DNA from: Strongyloides papillosus
Lineage: Eukaryota > Nematoda > Chromadorea > Rhabditida > Strongyloididae
Assembly (NCBI GenBank): GCA_005656395.1
Contig: SRSI01000020.1
Coordinates: 62,001 to 126,000, forward strand
Length of the DNA stretch: 64,000 nucleotides
Direction of reading: 5' to 3'
Numbering within the stretch: the stretch's first letter is position 1; every line of letters begins with the position of its first letter. Shown here one piece after another: positions 11,104 to 21,000 of this stretch. A model generated the notes under the pieces. It ran no database searches. It was not told where the DNA came from and saw only the letters and a list, made by a program, of their open reading frames with translations. The translations under genes were made by a program, and so were the position numbers.

Positions 11104-11859
11104 TTATGCCACTAAGTGGTAATTATAAAAATTTTGGCATGAATCAAAGTCTGATACCTCTAATGTTGCATTTGGTATGATAGAAGATTGTGTAAATCCA
11201 TGTTTATCTAAAAATTGACCAATTTCTACCCCATGTTGTTGTATGAATTTTTGTGGATTTCTGGCAAGAACTATTGTAGGTGCTTTCATAGGTTGTGATA
11301 AAACCATGTATTCGTGTATGTTATTTTCGTTTAACTCTCCGAGTTTAATCAAAAAGTAGGGACAAACATCATTAGGGTGATTTAAATGGAATAATATTTG
11401 TCCTGGGTCTGGACCAAATTGTTGTCCTTCACCTCCAAATAACACATCTTCTGTCCCATTTCTACAATACTCTTTAATTGAAAAAGATGCAGTGTATTCA
11501 TTTTTTTCAATCATTTTAATATCAAAGACACAACACTTTTCACTGTGAAAACTCGGTGTATCAATGATAACATACCATTTTCCCATCAACTTTTCTAGAT
11601 CTAATTCACCAATTGCATGGAATAAATTTCTATAAAATCTTTCCGTTAGCGCATCAGCATCAGGATGTTTTAGAATTAAATTTAAATTTTTTAGCACTAT
11701 TGAGTCTTTTGCTCTTTCTAAACACGAGTTCCGGTAAAGGTTAAAGATATTATAGGCCGGAACTGTTCTTCCAGGTACTGGTATTCCGACTATAGCTCTT
11801 TTGCTTGTTATTGTTGTAGCAAATATAAAAATTAGAAGCAGTATTTGAAAATATAACAT
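11104..11859 (-). CDS. Secreted lipocalin-like protein, 251 aa
   Basis: A single exon. The first ATG in frame is at 11859 (the frame is open a little further upstream, without ATG). Residues 1-20 (MLYFQILLLIFIFATTITSK) are a signal peptide. A helical N-terminal segment of about 70 residues precedes GKWYVIIDTP (residues about 93-102), the lipocalin GxW motif on the first strand. Then come paired cysteines (KCC, EYC, DVC), a GGEGQQFGPDPG loop, and a C-terminal helix-like stretch PQKFIQQHGVEIG before a Cys-containing tail. Lipocalins are secreted beta-barrels that carry lipids, and nematodes have a lipocalin-related (LPR) set acting in cuticle and lumen coating. I cannot assign a specific member. 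It is divergent to cand-1. Confidence 0.65.
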   Translation of the reverse strand: MLYFQILLLIFIFATTITSKRAIVGIPVPGRTVPAYNIFNLYRNSCLERAKDSIVLKNLNLILKHPDADALTERFYRNLFHAIGELDLEKLMGKWYVIIDTPSFHSEKCCVFDIKMIEKNEYTASFSIKEYCRNGTEDVLFGGEGQQFGPDPGQILFHLNHPNDVCPYFLIKLGELNENNIHEYMVLSQPMKAPTIVLARNPQKFIQQHGVEIGQFLDKHGFTQSSIIPNATLEVSDFDSCQNFYNYHLVA

Positions 11860-12407
11860 AATTATGCCGAGAAAAGTTAATGTTATGATCAATAAATGTA
11901 TGGTATTTGTGGTTGAAAATTTTTAATTGTAACTCAAAAATAGGTCAAGGACTTTAAAAGTCTATTTATTTAGTGATAAAAATATTAGAATATTTAAAAT
12001 CACATGTAACAAATTGACTCTATTGCAAAAATATTTTCAAACAGATAAAAATCTAAGAAAATCTATGTGGTAAATGATGTTAAGCATTTTAAAATTCCCA
12101 TTCAATCCTGAATAAAAACATCCAATACACAAAAATCCATATGTTTTTTACAAATTATTTTAAAGTTTAAGTAAGCTAGAATTGCCTAGTTGTACCGATT
12201 AACTTAAAGTCATTATGTTTAAAAATAAATTACTACACAATATACCCAGTACTCTTATAACGAAACAAATTGAAGTATCCTTGGGTTTCATTTTTGCTTG
12301 TTTATTTTTTGGTATACTGTTCGCTGTTCTTTTTTTCTTCCCTTGTGTTATTTTTTTCTAGTTTCTTCACATTATTTTTACTGTTAATCAATTTCTTTGT
12401 ATTACAG
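11860..12407. other. Divergent promoter region, lipocalin gene / cand-1
   Basis: 0.55 kb. T-rich on its right half and ending in TTGTATTACAG (12407), a splice acceptor 12 nt before the cand-1 ATG. The open frame running upstream through this T-rich tract from 12270 is translated intron or leader, not cand-1 coding sequence. Confidence 0.5.
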
Positions 12408-12419
12408 AATCTGAGAAAG

Positions 12420-15400
12420 ATGTCGGCTGTTGTAACAGGTCAGATTAGTTCTTTGCTAGACAAAATGGACTCAAATGATAGAGATTTACGATTTATGGCT
12501 ATAAATGATTTAATTAATCTTTTGGAGAAGCCCGCAAATACAGATAATGACAGTAGAAATAATGGCTCTTCTATGAATTCACAAGGTCCGCCTGTAGCAA
12601 CAGTTATTGATTCTACTTTGTATGCAAAAATGATTGATAAATGTGTGAAATGTGTTAAAGATAAAACTGGAGATGTTCAGTCACAGTCTATTAAATTTCT
12701 TGTAGTGCTTGTTACTTACATGAAAGAACAAAGTTTATTTGATAGAATATTCATACCACTGGTAAGAGATATTGAAACATGTGAAGAGATGTCAAGGGAC
12801 GCCGTTATCACAGCTCTTAAAAGTTCTGTGAAAGAAGCTATCAAACATCCGGTTTCAGAAGACACGAAACTTTTAACAGTTCTTAAATCCATTTTACCTA
12901 TGTTAAAAGGATATGTTGAGAGTGAAAAGTTTTCACACTCCTATAATTTTAAAGTTGACATTCTTGACATCATCATTTTAATTATTAGAAAAATTGATGC
13001 TTGCTCAGAAGTTAACTCTCTTCTTTCTTTATTTTTTAATTTATTAGAAAATGGAAAGTTGAGTATGAGGAAACTCGCCATTGTAGCCATCGGTGCTTCT
13101 TGTGAATCAATATCACAGGAGACTTTTGATGATCTTGTAGATAGAATATATCAACTTATACTTAGTACTTCGCTGCCCGAAAGTCTTAGAATTTACGTTT
13201 GCTCTATAGTTGCAATTTGTAAACAAAATCCACGCCTTTTCGGTGATAAGGTTGAAACGGTAAGTTTATCATATTTTTTAGACAAATTATCATAATGCTC
13301 TTAATTTTTATAGTTCATAAATTTATTTTTAAAACTGATAGAGGAACAAGACGATGACGAATTGAAAGAATCAATTATAACTGTATGTTTAAAAAAACAC
13401 TATTTGTTAATTTATTTTTAAGGCTTTTGATGTATTTGTTTCTCGATGTGTGCGACAAATGACACCGTTTGTCGATGATATCAGTCAATTGTGTATTAAA
13501 TATATAAAACACGATCCCAACTACCATCACGATACAAATGGAGACAATATGGAAGTGGAGAGTGATGATGAGTTGAGTGAAGAGTCAGAGGAAGATTATT
13601 CTGATGATGAAGACTACTCATGGAAAGTGAGGAAAGCTTCAACAAGATGTATCACGACAATTTGCTCATGTAACAAAGAAGGTTTAGCTGAAAATATTTC
13701 TAAATTTTTACCTATTCTTATCTCTAGAATAAAAGAAAGAGAGGAAAGCGTTAGAGTTGAAATATTTAACTCATTGGTAAACATTTTCAATAATATCCAT
13801 ATATCATTGTCACCTGATCTGGTATTATATTTACAATCGGATACTACGAAACACAAAATATATTATTCTATTGACTTTAGTAAACTCGACCAAAATGAGG
13901 AGCAAATTGTAAAACAATGTTGCGAAAGAATTGAAAGTTTGGTTGGAAATATTATAAGATTCCTAAGAACTAGGCATATTAAAACTAAACAGGCATGCTT
14001 TTTACTATTAAAAACATTACTTGTAGCTATACCGGGGTCATTGTCAGTGTATCTTAAAGATCTAATTGTTGCTGGTACTAATGTCTTAAGTGAGAAAAAT
14101 GTTGATATGAATTTCAAAGTTGAAGTACTTACTTTTATAACCACAGGAATGCAGTATTCAACATTAGATTCCATCGCTCTGACTTTTGATACGTTGATGC
14201 CTTTCTTAGCATCTGTAATTAATGATGGTTATTTCAAAGTTATCTCAGAGGTTATAATGGTTTCATCATATATTATTGAAGCTCTTAGTTTAATGAAACA
14301 AACCAACAATGATTACGTAAAAACACAAGAATTTATAAATAATGTGAACAGAATTGGGGAGTATATCTTCCAGATATTAAAAATTAATGCCCTGGATCAT
14401 GAAATAAAAGAGAAAGTTTTAAGAGCATCAGGTGTACTTGTAGCAACATTAGGTGATTTGATAGAGAATATAACAAATGAAATATTACAATATTATATTG
14501 ATAACTTAAATAATGATTCCTCAAAACTTATTATTTTAGAATCATTAACTATCATTATTGAGTCAACAATTAAAGTTGATTTACTTCCTTTCCTACCTAA
14601 AACATTAGTGCACACAGCAGACTTTTTGAAAAAAAATGATCGCAACTTAAAAATTGCTACTCTTAATTTCTTGGTACCTTTAACTGGAAGATTTAAAAAT
14701 AATGGAATGCAAGGACAGGGATTGATAAACACTGTTAGGAGGATCCCTGAACTTATTAGTGATAGTGACTTTTTAATTTCGAGATTAGCCTTTAAATTTA
14801 TGACTGGTGCTATTTCTTATTATCCAGATCAAATATCAGAAGGACTTGATTCTTTAATACAAGCATATGTTCAGAAGAGTAAATCTAGTCTTATGCAAGG
14901 TCAAACAGTTACCGCTGCTTTGAATATGATTAGTGCTATTGTTAAAGCTCCATTAGCTAATAAACCCTCAAATGAAAGTTTACTATCAGCTGTGTCAATG
15001 GCTGTTTACAATGAAACACTAAACAAACAAGCTTTGTTCACAATATCTAAAACAGTTGCTACTATACTTAAGGCAAATGGATCTGTTGAATATGCCGCTT
15101 CTGTTATGAATACTCTTGCTGGTCACTTGAATAATACTAATTGTGAACCACAAATTCAACAATTTGTCATCCTTACATATGGAGAGGTTGGAAGACTATT
15201 TCCAGAAGTTTTCTATTCTCCAATTATTGCAAGGAAACCCGATGATATACTTTTAGGTGCTTTAGAAAGTTCAAATGAAGAAGTTAAAAATTCCGCTTCT
15301 ATTTCAATTGGTCATTATGTTATTGGTAATATATCAAAAAGTTTAGATTTCTTATTTTCATCACTGGAAAAATATAAAAATAAGCAATACTTATTACTTC

Positions 15401-16434
15401 ATTCTTTAAAGGAGGTTATTACAAGTAAGGAAATGAATGATAAAACAGTCTTAGCATTTCGGTCAAAAATTCCAATTATATGGGATGTTCTAACGGATCA
15501 TTCAAAGTGTGGGGAAGAAGGAACAAGAAATGTAGTTGCTGAGTGTATGGGAAGATTAGCTGTAATAATACCATCAGAATTTATACCAAAATTAATAGAT
15601 TTAGGGAATACCGGTGTACCTGAAATGATAACTACTTCAATGACAGCCGTTAGATTTATACTGTCTTTTAAAAATATAAATATCGATGAATTTCTTCTAC
15701 CAGTATTTGAAGATATTCTTGAAAAGTTACAGCATCACCCTGATACCTCTGTTAAAAGACATGCTATTTTAACTTTTAATGCTGCTGTCAATAATAGATG
15801 TAGAATTGTTAAACCATTCTTATCTAGATTATTGCCACTTCTTTATGCTGAAACCGACGTTGATGAATCATTTATTGAAACTATCGAAATGGGTCCATTT
15901 AAACATAAAATTGATAAGCGTATTGACATAAGAAAAGCAACATTCGAATGGTATGTTTTATTTTTTCTATAAATTTTATTAATCATCTTTTTTAGTATGT
16001 ATGCTCTTGCAAATAATTGTATAGATTCGATAAACGTCTTTGAATTTCTCAGTTATTTTGAGAAGGGACTAAGTGATGAGCATGAAATAAAAATGCTAGC
16101 TTATTTAATGATAATACGTTTTATCAATCTTTGTCCCACAGAACTTAAACAACGTATTCAATTTTTCGCTCCAATGATTCGTAATGAAATTCAATTTAAA
16201 ATAAAGGATAGTGCTTCAGATGCTGAGAAGTTAAAGGATGAGGAAATAAAGAAATGTGCTCTTCGAGCAGTTCATGCTCTTCGTACTGCTTCAGGATTTG
16301 AGAATTGTAAAATTATTGAAGATATAAGAAAAATAATTCTTGAAAATCAAATTTTGGTTAATATGTATGAAAGTGTAACAAAGGAGACAGGACAGAATGT
16401 TTATATTTCAGAATCCACAATGGAAACAGACTAA
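12420..16434 (+). CDS. cand-1: CAND1, cullin-associated NEDD8-dissociated protein 1, 1291 aa
   Basis: Exons are 12420-13259, 13314-13382, 13423-15950 and 15996-16434 (introns 54, 40 and 45 nt). The start ATG at 12420 gives MSAVVTGQISSLLDKM, aligned with human CAND1's first residues. The protein is a continuous HEAT-repeat solenoid: the N-terminal LLDKMDSNDRDLRFMAINDL, the acidic loop SDDELSEESEEDYSDDEDYS followed by WKVRKAST, KEREESVRVEIF, QYLLLHSLKEVI, EEGTRNVVAECMGRL and EMGPFKHKIDKRIDIRKATFE/CMYALA (split by the last intron). Human CAND1 is 1230 aa. CAND1 wraps around unneddylated CUL1-RBX1 and exchanges SKP1-F-box modules, so it acts directly on the product of cul-1 at the start of this window. 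Both key ends are present and nothing looks truncated. Confidence 0.96.
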
Positions 16435-16684
16435 TTTTGAAAAGTTAAAACTGTGTAGTTTTTTGGCTTCATGTTATTGAACTAATTATTTCTATGATAT
16501 CTATTTATTTTATAAAAATTATATAGAATTTTATTTATTTATTTTTGGTTATTTCAATCCATTAATATATTTTAGTAGATTGTAAATTATACAAAATTTT
16601 CTTTTTTTAGAAAGTATAAATGAAAAATTCGGAACATTCGTTAATGAGGTAAATATTTGTTAGAGTATATTTAGATTGTATAAA
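16435..16684 (+). other. Short cand-1 to ABHD12 spacer with acceptor and mini-ORF
   Basis: About 175 nt after the cand-1 stop comes CTTTTTTTAG (acceptor ending at 16610), then ATG at 16620 opening a ten-codon frame that stops at 16652. The distance and same orientation would fit a downstream operon gene supplied with a spliced leader. Confidence 0.45.
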
Positions 16685-17674
16685 ATGCCATTTTTCAGAA
16701 GAATTCTCACAAAAACAGCTATACTATTTTCTATTCCTTTAATATTTATATACGTTGTTTTCCCATTATTATTTATACTTTTTCCATACTTCATGCAACA
16801 CATATTTTTCCTTAATTTTTTAAGAAATCCATTTCAACAATATAATGACTTAACACAGCATGGAATTAACTCAATGGGGATAAATTTTTACCTTAATAAT
16901 GGTTTAGAAAGTAAACTTGGTGTTTGGCATATTTTGCCTCAATCATTATCTAATAAATATCAAGGAAAAAATTTAACCCTACCAGAGTTTGAAGATTTAT
17001 TAAAACTAGAAGATTATAAAGTATTTCTTTATTTACATGGCAATACTTTTGATAGGACTACCCCACATAGATGTGCTTTGTATAATGTACTGTCATCTGC
17101 TGATTTTCATGTAATTGCTTTTGATTACAGAGGTTATGGTGATTCTACAGGTAGGCCAACAGATGAAGGGTTAGCTAGTGATGCTGTAACTGTCTATAAA
17201 CATCTTTTAAAATTTGCTGGTGGTAGAATTTATGTTTGGGGTCATTCAATGGGTACAGGTGTTGCATGTAACTCCATGAAAAAGATGAGCAAAGCAGGGA
17301 TACCACCTAAGGGTATTATCTTGGAGTCCCCATTTAATAATTTGAGAGATGTGATATTAAATCATCCATTAAGTAGGCCTTTTAAGTGGTTACCATTCCA
17401 AGAGCAATTATTTATTGGTAATTTAAAAAAAAGTGGTTTAATAATGGATTCCGATAAGCATATAAAAGAGATTGATGCGCCAATTTTAATATTACATGCT
17501 GAAGATGATCATGTTATACCATGGCAACTGGGAGAAAAGCTTCATCAATCTGCTATAAAAGCTGGTAAACAATCACAATATATTAAATTTGAATCGAGGC
17601 ACCAGTTTAAGCATAAATTTCTCTATAGAGCTAACGAAATACCTGATTTGGTGAAGAAATTTGTTCAAAGTTAG
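16685..17674 (+). CDS. ABHD12-like membrane serine hydrolase (lysophospholipid lipase), 329 aa
   Basis: A single exon from the first ATG of the long frame, 16685. A hydrophobic segment at residues about 12-42 anchors it in the membrane, with the alpha/beta-hydrolase domain behind it. The oxyanion motif HGN is at about 118-120, the nucleophile elbow GHSMGTG places Ser at about 188, the acid is in LHAEDDHVIP (about 275), and His is in the stretch RHQFKHKFLYRANEIP. This matches ABHD12 closely (FDYRGYGDSTGRP, GIILESPFNNLRD). ABHD12 faces the ER lumen and hydrolyses lysophosphatidylserine and related lipids; loss in humans causes neurodegeneration. The N-terminus is shorter than the human one. A ten-codon upstream frame could be joined in frame if a 26-nt intron (16649-16674) were removed. 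Confidence 0.9.
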   Translation: MPFFRRILTKTAILFSIPLIFIYVVFPLLFILFPYFMQHIFFLNFLRNPFQQYNDLTQHGINSMGINFYLNNGLESKLGVWHILPQSLSNKYQGKNLTLPEFEDLLKLEDYKVFLYLHGNTFDRTTPHRCALYNVLSSADFHVIAFDYRGYGDSTGRPTDEGLASDAVTVYKHLLKFAGGRIYVWGHSMGTGVACNSMKKMSKAGIPPKGIILESPFNNLRDVILNHPLSRPFKWLPFQEQLFIGNLKKSGLIMDSDKHIKEIDAPILILHAEDDHVIPWQLGEKLHQSAIKAGKQSQYIKFESRHQFKHKFLYRANEIPDLVKKFVQS

Positions 17675-18024
17675 TATTAACAAAACTTTTTTTTTCAACT
17701 AACAGAATTCGTGAAGTATTATTTTAAAATAATCATACTGATTAGATTTATCACTTACATTTAAACTAATGTAAAAAAAACAACTTAAAAAATAACCAAT
17801 AAAATTAGTAAATGTATCTTATCATTTAATCTCTTTATCTTATTTACTTTAGTTTTTTTATGCAAATTTTTAACTTTAATAAATGGTAATTTTATTTTTA
17901 TTGTTAGTAATTTATTGATATAATTTATAAAATTTAAATATAAATTAACCTTCACTTTATATTTATAAATAATTGTCACATAAATTATTTCATTTAATTA
18001 ATTGTTGGGAACTACATCTCAATT
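17675..18024. other. Intergenic AT-rich region
   Basis: 350 nt between the ABHD12-like and repeat-protein genes. No clear acceptor directly precedes the next ATG. No feature seen. Confidence 0.4.
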
Positions 18025-21000
18025 ATGAGCAATAATGTTTTTGAATACACAATTCCATGGGATAAGTTGCCACCTGAAAACATTGAAGAAGAGGTAAAGA
18101 ATCAAGTATCCAAATTTTCTTTAACTGATGCAAGTAAAATATCTCTTACGTTAAAGTGTACACCTGAAAATTTCAAAATGGAAATTCATAAAAATATCAA
18201 TATGGCTGAGGTAAAAGGTATTACCAATGCTACTGTTAAAGAAATAGATTCAAAGGAACCAACAAAATTTAAGAAAGCATTCAATGAAATTGTCAATAGT
18301 GTTGTTAAAGAACAAAAGCCAGTGAAATTAGAGTTTATACAAAATTTGAATGAATCAATAAGTAAAAATGTGAGTTTATTTTATATCTATTCATAGAAAT
18401 TTTTATATATTTTTTAGAATATTAATAATATGAATACAGGTATCGTTAATGATAAATGCAATTCATCTGGTAATACAGATAAAAAGTCAATCGAAAATCA
18501 GGAATCTTCTAATTTAATTAAACAGTATGTTTCTTCTTTTTTATATGTAATAATGTAAAATAAAATTTTTAGGGATATTGATATTAGTAAAGAAGTAGGA
18601 AACAAAAATGACAAAATATCTTTAAATGATACAGAAATTAGTGAAATTGAAAGTGCAGATAATAAATTAGTTAATGATAAAAATAGTGTAATTAATAAAA
18701 ATACTGAAAATGACATCAAAAGTACTACAACAAATCTTCCATCTTCTACTGGAGAATCAGTAGATGCCAACACAGCAAAAGACGCTTCTAAACCAAGTCC
18801 TCATGAAGAACAAAAAATTATTGAAACGACTATTAAAGAAGATCTAAAAAAGCAAGAAATTATAGAAAGTATTCCTTTGGTAAAAGATACTAAAAATATA
18901 ATAAAAGAAGCGCCTAAAGAAATTTCGAAAGTTGCAACTCATGAAAAAGAAACAACTGATGATAGCTTTGGACGAAAAGTTGAAATATCAAAAACAAAAG
19001 AAAGAGAAGAAATTTCAAAACCATCAGTTAATAAAGAAGAGCCAATAGATGTCAATAAAGCAAAAGACATTACAAAACCAATTACCAATGAAGAACAAAA
19101 ATTGAATGTTGGAACAAATATTGAAGCTAACACTATAGAAAATCCAAAAAAACAAGAAAATACTGAAACTGTTTCTTCAGTAGAAAATACTGAAAATAAA
19201 GATGGTAATGTAGTAAAAAAAACAAATAAAGATGTTTTGGAAGCTGTAACTCATGAAAAAGAAGCAACAGACGTTGGAACTCAAAGTGAAATAGAAAGTT
19301 TAAAAGTAAAAGATAATATTGAAACTCCAAAAACTTCCAATGATAAAGAAGAGCCAGTAGATAACAACAAAGTAAAAGATACTACTAGAGCAAGTCCTCA
19401 GGAAGAACAAAAAATCATTGAAAATACTATCAAAGAAGATCCAAAGAAACAAGAAAACATTGAAAATGTTCCTTTGGTAAAAGATGCTGAAAATAAAGAT
19501 GTTGAAAAAATTAAAGAGGTACCTAAGGAGATTCAAGAAGTTGTAGCACACGAAAAAGAACCAACCGTATTTGGAACTGGATGTGAAATAGAAGCCTTAA
19601 AAGCAAAAGAAAACGCTGAAGCTCCAAAATCTTCTACTGATAAGCATGAGACAACAGATACCAATTTAGCAAAAGACACTACTAATACAAGTTCCCATAA
19701 AGAACAAAAAGTTATCGAAACTACTGTCAAAGAAGATCCAAAAAAGCAAGAAAACATTGAAAATGTTCCCTTGGTAAAACATGCTGAAAACAAAGATGTT
19801 GAAAAAATTAAAGAGGTACCTAAGGAGATTCAAGAAGTTGTAGTTCACGAAAAAGAACCAACCGTATTTGGAACTGGGTGTGAAATAGAAGTCTTAAAAG
19901 CAAAAGAAAACACTGAAACTCCCAAAACTTCCAATGATAAGGAAGAGCAAAGAGATGTCACTACAGCAAATGACACTACTAAACCAAGTTCTAAGGAAGA
20001 ACAAAAAATTATTGAAACTGATATCAAAGAAGATTCAAAAAAGCAAGGAAACGTCGAGAATATTTCTTTGTTAAAAAATATTGATATAGTCAAAGAAATA
20101 CCTAAAGAAGCTCAAGAAGTTGTAGTTCACGAAAAAAAAGCTACCGATGTTGGAACTGGTCGTGAAATAGAAGCTTCAAAAGCAAAAGAAAATACAGAAA
20201 CTTTAAAATCTTCCACTAACAAAGAAGAGCCATCAGATATTAGTACACCAAAAGACACTACTAAATCAGGTCCTCATGAAGAACAAAAAATGCTTGAAAA
20301 TGACGTCAAACAAGATTCAAAAAAACAAGAAAATATGGAAAATGTTTCATTGGTAAAAGATGCTGATAAAGCTAAAGAAGAACCTAAGGAGATTCAAAAT
20401 GTTGCAGCTCATGAGAAAAAGGCTACCGATGTTGGAAGTGAAAAAGAAGCACCAAAAACAGAGGAGAATGTAGAGACTCCGAAATCTTCTGTTGATAAAG
20501 ACGAGACAAAAGATGCCAATACAGCAAAAGACAGTAATAATCAAAAACTTCATGAAGAACAAAAAATTGTTGAAACTACTATCAAAGAAGATCCAAAGAA
20601 ACAAGAAAACATTGAAAATGTTCCTTTGGTTAAAGATACCGAAAATAATGATACTGATAAAGTTAAAGAAGCACCTAAACAGGTTCAAGAAGTTGCACCT
20701 CATGAAAAAGAAACTACCGATGTTGGAAGTGGACGTGAAATGCAAGCATTAAAAACAAAGGAGAATGTAGAGACTCCGAAATCTTCTATTGATAAAGACG
20801 AGACAACAGATGCCAATACAGAAAAAGACAGTAAAATGTCAGAATCTCACGAAGAACAAAAAGTTATTGAAACCAAAATCAAAGAAGATTCAAAAATACA
20901 AGAAAACATTGAAAATGTTCCTTTGGTCAAAGATGGTGAACATAAAGATACTGATACAGTTAAAGAAGCACCTAAACAGGTTCAAGAATTTGCACCTCAT

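Noticed and set aside
12270..12419. Upstream extension of the CAND1 frame (MKYPWVSFLL...)
   Set aside because: Starts with a non-ATG codon, translates a T-rich tract and ends at a clear splice acceptor (12407) just before the conserved CAND1 start.
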